Shown here in pieces: positions 60,205 through 64,000 of a stretch of 64,000 nt of DNA (the stretch's first letter is position 1; every line of letters starts with the position of its first letter). A program made the translations under genes and the position numbers. Where the stretch lies: contig NZ_BBMC01000003.1 of the NCBI RefSeq assembly GCF_000971255.1, positions 434,001-498,000 of the forward strand, in the 5' to 3' direction. Under the pieces are notes generated by a model. The model searched no databases, had not been told where the DNA came from, and saw only the letters and a list, made by a program, of their open reading frames with translations. Origin of the DNA: Demequina rhizosphaerae (lineage in GTDB: Bacteria; Actinomycetota; Actinomycetes; Actinomycetales; Demequinaceae).

Positions 60205-62862
60205 GTGTCCGGCGGTGCGCCAGTCACCGCCCGTTCCGACGTTGACATCGAGAGGGACGCTGAGGTCGCCTGCGGCGCGCATCTCCTCCCTGAGAATGGT
60301 CTCGACCGCCGCGCGCTCACCGGGGGCTGTCTCGACCACGAGCTCATCATGCACCTGAAGTACCTGCCGGGATGCCAGACCTTCGTCCTTGAGCCGCGCC
60401 TCGACGCCCAGCATCGCGCGCTTGATGAGGTCCGCCGCCGAGCCCTGGATGGGCGCGTTGAGCGCGACCCGCTCCGCGATGTCGCGGCGCTGCCGGTTGG
60501 TCGACGTGAGGTCGGGCACGTAGCGGCGGCGACCGAAGATCGTCTCCGTGTAGCCGTCCTTGCGCGCCTGCTCGACCACCGCGTGGAGGTAGTCGCGCAC
60601 GCCGCCGAAGCGCGAGAAGTAGTCGTCCATGAGCGCCTGCGCCGCGCCGACCGGCAGCCCCAGCTGGCGTGCGAGGCCGAACGAGGACAGTCCGTACGCG
60701 AGCCCGTAGGACATCGCCTTGACCTGCGAGCGCATCTCGGGGGTGACGCCCTCCGGCTCGACGCCGAACACGCGCGAGCCGACGAAGCGGTGGAGGTCCT
60801 CCCCCGCCGCGAACGCCTCGATGAGCCCGGAGTCGCCGGACAGGTGCGCCATGATGCGCATCTCGATCTGCGAGTAGTCCGCCGTCACGAGCGTCTCGAA
60901 GCCGTCGCCCACGACGAAGGCCTCGCGGATCCGGTGCCCCTCGGGCGTGCGGATCGGGATGTTCTGCAGGTTGGGGTCCTTGGAGCTGAGGCGCCCGGTG
61001 GCCGCGACCACCTGCGAGAAGGTCGTGTGGATGCGGCCGTCCGGCTGCACCGCCTGCGCGAGCGTCTCGATGATCTGCGACAGCTTGGACGCGTCGCGGT
61101 GCGCCAGCAGGGCCGTGAGGAACGGGTGCGGCGACTTCTCGTTGAGGTCGTGCAGGGACGATGCGTCGGTCGAGTAGCCGGTCTTGATCTTCTTGGTCTT
61201 GGGCATGCCCAGGCGGTCGAACAGCACCTCCTGGAGCTGCTTGGGCGAGCCGAGGTTGACGCGGTCGCCGCCGATCGCGGCGTACGCCTCCTCCGCGGCG
61301 CGGTCGGCGCGGCCGCGGGCCTCGTCGGACAGCGCGCCGAGCTTCTCGCGGTCGACCGCCATGCCCGCGTGCTCCATGCGCGCGAGCACCGTGACGAGCG
61401 GGATCTCCAGGTCGGCGTACAGGTCGGCCATGCCGCGCTCCTCGACCATGGGGTCGAGCACCGCGGCGAGGGCGCGCACGTGCGCGGCCCGCTCGCCGGC
61501 ACCCTCGGCGGCCGAGCCACCGAGGCCGAGGTCGAGCTCGCCCGACGCCGCGGCCGAGTCGAGCGTGAGTCCCAGGTGGCGCTGGAGGATCTGGTCGAGC
61601 TCGAAGCCGCGCTGGTCGGGGTTGACGAGGAAGGCCGCGATCTGGGTGTCGCCGGCGATGCCGGCGAGGTCCCAGCCGCGCGCCTGGAGCGCGTGCCACG
61701 CGTCCTTCGCGGCGTGCAGCACCTTGGGCACGGACGCGTCCGCGAGCCAGGCCGCCAGCGCCTTCTCGTCGTCCGGCCCGAGCGCGGTGAGGTCGATGCC
61801 CCACGCGACGTCGGCGGCGTCCGCGACGCCCAGGGCCCACGCGTCGGCGTCGGCCCCGCCGCGGCCGTCGACGTGCACCGCGACGGGTCCGGTCATCGCC
61901 GTGACGGCCTCGACGGCGCCCTCGGTGCGGACGACCACGGCGGCCGTCTCGACGGCGGCCTCCCCCGCATCGTCCCCCGCGGCGAACGGCAGCAGCCGGT
62001 CGCGCAGCGTGCGGAACTGGAGCGCGTCGCACACCTGGTGGATGGCGTCGGCGTCGCCGCCGCCGTACTCGAGGTCCTCGACCGGCACATCGACCTCGAG
62101 GTCGGTGAGCAGGTGGTTGAGCTCGCGGTTGAGGCGCACCTGGTCGACATGGTCGCGCAGCGACTGCCCGGCCTTGCCGGGGACGTCCTCGGCGCTGTCG
62201 AGGATGCCCGTGAGCCCGCCGTACGTGCCGATCCACTTCGCGGCGGTCTTGGGGCCCACGCCGGGCACGCCCGGCAGGTTGTCGCTGGTCTCGCCGACGA
62301 GCGCCGCCATGTCCGGGTACTGCTCGGGGCGCACGCCGTACTTCTCCTGCACCGCGTCCGGGGTGAAGCGCACGAGGTCCGAGACGCCCTTGCGCGGGTA
62401 GAGCAGGGTGACGTCGTCGTTGACGAGCTGGATGGTGTCGCGATCTCCCGACACGACGAGGACGCGCAGCCCGGCCTCGCGGCCCAGGCGCGCGTACGTC
62501 GCGAGCAGGTCGTCGGCCTCGTAGCGGGGCTTGTCGACCGCGGCGACGCCGAGCGCGCCGAGCACCTCGCGGATGAGCGGCACCTGCGGCTCGAACTCCG
62601 GCGGCGTCTCGTCGCGGGTGCCCTTGTAGGACGGCAGGCGCTCGGTGCGGAACGTGCCGCCCGGCAGGTCGAACGCGACCGCGAGGTGCGTGGGCTCGTG
62701 GTCCTTCATCAGCGTCGCGAGCATCGTGGTGAAGCCGTAGACCGCGTTGGTCGGCACGCCGGTGCTCGTCGCGAAGTTCTCGACCGGGAGACCGAAGAAG
62801 GCCCGGAAGGCCATCGAGAGGCCGTCGACGAGCAGGAGTGTTCCCTTGGTGGATTCGCTCAC
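60202..62862 (-). CDS. polA: DNA polymerase I
   Basis: 886 residues. N-terminal 5'-3' exonuclease (LLVDGLSMAFRAFFG, YEADDLLATYA, SGDRDTIQLV, PGVPGVGPKTAAKW), a central exonuclease-like domain near residues 320-490 lacking the DxE catalytic residues (no proofreading expected, as in other actinobacteria), and a family A polymerase domain (ADYSQIEMRIMAHLSGD, KAMSYGLAYG, QVHDELVVE). Fills repair gaps, e.g. after UvrABC. GTG start, leaderless. Two decamer copies. Confidence 0.97.
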   Translation of the reverse strand: MSESTKGTLLLVDGLSMAFRAFFGLPVENFATSTGVPTNAVYGFTTMLATLMKDHEPTHLAVAFDLPGGTFRTERLPSYKGTRDETPPEFEPQVPLIREVLGALGVAAVDKPRYEADDLLATYARLGREAGLRVLVVSGDRDTIQLVNDDVTLLYPRKGVSDLVRFTPDAVQEKYGVRPEQYPDMAALVGETSDNLPGVPGVGPKTAAKWIGTYGGLTGILDSAEDVPGKAGQSLRDHVDQVRLNRELNHLLTDLEVDVPVEDLEYGGGDADAIHQVCDALQFRTLRDRLLPFAAGDDAGEAAVETAAVVVRTEGAVEAVTAMTGPVAVHVDGRGGADADAWALGVADAADVAWGIDLTALGPDDEKALAAWLADASVPKVLHAAKDAWHALQARGWDLAGIAGDTQIAAFLVNPDQRGFELDQILQRHLGLTLDSAAASGELDLGLGGSAAEGAGERAAHVRALAAVLDPMVEERGMADLYADLEIPLVTVLARMEHAGMAVDREKLGALSDEARGRADRAAEEAYAAIGGDRVNLGSPKQLQEVLFDRLGMPKTKKIKTGYSTDASSLHDLNEKSPHPFLTALLAHRDASKLSQIIETLAQAVQPDGRIHTTFSQVVAATGRLSSKDPNLQNIPIRTPEGHRIREAFVVGDGFETLVTADYSQIEMRIMAHLSGDSGLIEAFAAGEDLHRFVGSRVFGVEPEGVTPEMRSQVKAMSYGLAYGLSSFGLARQLGLPVGAAQALMDDYFSRFGGVRDYLHAVVEQARKDGYTETIFGRRRYVPDLTSTNRQRRDIAERVALNAPIQGSAADLIKRAMLGVEARLKDEGLASRQVLQVHDELVVETAPGERAAVETILREEMRAAGDLSVPLDVNVGTGGDWRTAGH

Positions 62863-62869
62863 AGGTGCC

Positions 62870-62875
62870 AACCTA
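62870..62875 (-). promoter_or_regulatory. -10 box, leaderless polA
   Basis: TAGGTT on the minus strand 7 nt before GTG 62862, in the 19-bp divergent gap shared with the hotdog gene. Confidence 0.6.
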
Positions 62876-62881
62876 TCTTCC

Positions 62882-63292
62882 ATGTCAGACGCCGAGGTCT
62901 CCCTGCCGCCGCTGCCCGAGGACGGGCTCATCGCCCGGATGGGCATCTCCATCATGACCGTCACCCCCGACAGCGCGACGGGGACGATGCCCGTCGAGGG
63001 CAACACGCAACCCTATGGCCTGCTGCACGGCGGAGCGTCCGCCGTGCTGGCCGAGAGCCTCGCCTCCCTCGCGGCCGCCGCGCACGCCGGACCCGACGGG
63101 ATCGCGGTGGGCGTCGACCTCAACATGACGCACGTGCGCGGGGCGCGCCACGGCATCGTCACCGGCGTCGCCACCGCCATCCACCGGGGCCGCACCGTCG
63201 CGGCGTACTCCATCGAGATCACGGACGAATCGGGCGCGACCGTGTCCGTGGGACGGCTGACCTGCGCGATTCGGCCGCGCCATGCCACATGA
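62882..63292 (+). CDS. Hotdog-fold thioesterase (PaaI/MenI type)
   Basis: 136 residues. GTMPVEGNTQPYGLLHGGAS then AVLAESLAS is the hotdog thioesterase signature with the catalytic Glu in LAESLAS, followed by GVDLNMTHVRGARHGIVTG. Hydrolyses an aromatic or isoprenoid acyl-CoA (PaaI- or DHNA-CoA-type). Divergent from polA, a pairing common in actinobacteria. Confidence 0.9.
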   Translation: MSDAEVSLPPLPEDGLIARMGISIMTVTPDSATGTMPVEGNTQPYGLLHGGASAVLAESLASLAAAAHAGPDGIAVGVDLNMTHVRGARHGIVTGVATAIHRGRTVAAYSIEITDESGATVSVGRLTCAIRPRHAT

Positions 63293-63309
63293 ACGAAACA
63301 TCCCTCGGG

Positions 63310-63315
63310 TAGGTT
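63310..63315 (+). promoter_or_regulatory. Candidate -10 box of the right-edge permease gene
   Basis: TAGGTT 31 nt before GTG 63347; GGAGGGGG RBS lies between. Confidence 0.45.
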
Positions 63316-63346
63316 CGGCGGCAACCTTGACCTTGGAGGGGGTTCC

Positions 63347-64000
63347 GTGTTGGCCACTCTTGACCGACGAGCGCTGCTGAGGGCAGCGCTCGTCTTCCTG
63401 ATCGCGGCGGTAGGCATCACCGCGATCCTTTCGATGGGAGGCGCGGCGGAAGCCGCGACCGCCGAGACGGAGGCCGTGACGACCACGGCCACCTCCGGCG
63501 GCACCAACCTCCTCGTCCAGAACCTGTTCAACGGCATCGTCTTCGGCCTGCTGCTCGCGCTCGCCTCGGTGGGCCTGTCGCTCATCTACGGCACCACCGG
63601 CCTGAGCAACTTCGCGCACGGCGAGATGGTGACCTTCGGCGCGATGATCACATACTTCCTCGCCACCCCGCAGGAGGTCTCGTTCCCGCTGCTGCCGTTC
63701 TCCTTCTCGGTGAACTGGCCGTTCTGGCTCGCCGCGCCCGTCGGCATCGCGATCGCGACGTTCTTCGGCTGGGTGCAGGACAAGATCATCTGGAGCCAGC
63801 TGCGCCGCCGTCGCGTCGCGATGGTCCAGCAGATGATCGTGTCCATCGGCCTCTCGCTCGCGCTCGTCAACTTCATCCAGTGGTGGATGGGCGGCCGCCC
63901 GGTGCGCCTCGTCACCTCGATCGACCCGCGCAAGCAGTACGGCCCGATCTCGGTCGGCAACGTCACGCTCATCTCGATGGCCATCGCGATCATCGCGATC
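63347..64000 (+). CDS. livH: Branched-chain amino acid-type ABC permease LivH, N-terminal part
   Basis: 218 residues visible before the right edge. GTG start with GGAGG six bases upstream. An extra hydrophobic N-terminus (residues about 11-30) and a Thr/Ala-rich, probably extracytoplasmic stretch precede the usual LivH core, which begins NLLVQNLFNGIVFGLLLALA and contains the signature LSLIYGTTGLSNFAHGEMVT. It is a second, separate Liv system. The N-terminal extension is seen in other actinobacterial LivH proteins. Confidence 0.88.
   Translation, partial: MLATLDRRALLRAALVFLIAAVGITAILSMGGAAEAATAETEAVTTTATSGGTNLLVQNLFNGIVFGLLLALASVGLSLIYGTTGLSNFAHGEMVTFGAMITYFLATPQEVSFPLLPFSFSVNWPFWLAAPVGIAIATFFGWVQDKIIWSQLRRRRVAMVQQMIVSIGLSLALVNFIQWWMGGRPVRLVTSIDPRKQYGPISVGNVTLISMAIAIIAI

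Overview
The window comes from a high-GC Gram-positive chromosome of the Actinomycetota, most likely a member of the Micrococcales. The evidence is very GC-rich coding DNA, many GTG starts, and marker genes such as rbpA, whiA and opcA. Gene order is also typical: uvrA-uvrC-rapZ-yvcK-whiA-gap-pgk-tpiA-secG-rbpA, tkt...zwf-opcA-pgl, and xerD-parA-scpA-scpB-rluB-aroH-tyrA-cmk-plsC-der. At least eleven genes carry a TANNNT -10 hexamer 6-7 nt before the start codon, so leaderless transcription looks common. No genus is assigned.

Layout. (1) 1-7.6 kb: a visibly lower-GC accessory region next to a tRNA-Pro gene. It holds an overlapping minus-strand operon (dynamin-like GTPase, PIN nuclease, and a protein kinase that runs off the left edge). 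Divergent to it are a membrane-anchored calcium-repeat toxin-like protein and a SUV3-like helicase. (2) 8.2-17.9 kb: a ten-gene overlapping operon with a Liv-type ABC importer, CoA ligase, TetR regulator, 3-hydroxybutyrate dehydrogenase-like SDR and two alpha/beta hydrolases, under a good promoter with a TetR-like palindrome at the start site. (3) 18-25.4 kb: assorted genes (GGDEF protein, peptidase C15 pseudoenzyme, deaminase, MFS transporter, lipase-like hydrolase, GDPD). (4) 25.4-34.1 kb: a repeat-rich spacer, then the der-to-xerD housekeeping cluster. (5) 34.1-45.4 kb: heme O synthase, pentose-phosphate pathway and lower glycolysis. (6) 45.4-57.4 kb: whiA/yvcK/rapZ, nucleotide excision repair (uvrC, uvrA, uvrB), terC and coaE. 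(7) 57.5-64 kb: rpsA, pfkA, polA, a hotdog thioesterase and the start of a second Liv permease.

Two things stand out. First, the decamer GGACGATGCG/CGCATCGTCC occurs 22 times exactly between 8.1 and 62 kb (11 per strand), where chance predicts well under one. It is read through five different codon phasings. It is enriched at gene 3' ends, forms a perfect inverted pair 20 nt after pfkA, and is absent from the accessory region. This is the pattern of a DNA uptake sequence in Neisseria or Pasteurellaceae, which I do not know to be described in Actinomycetota. Second, the GTPase-PIN-kinase operon beside a tRNA looks like an uncharacterised conflict or stress-response cassette.

How the genes work together: zwf, opcA, pgl and tkt form the oxidative and non-oxidative pentose-phosphate pathway, next to gap, pgk, tpiA and (further on) pfkA. 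UvrABC with PolA give excision repair, and uvrA carries a perfect actinobacterial SOS box. ScpA, ScpB, a ParA and a Xer recombinase serve chromosome organisation.
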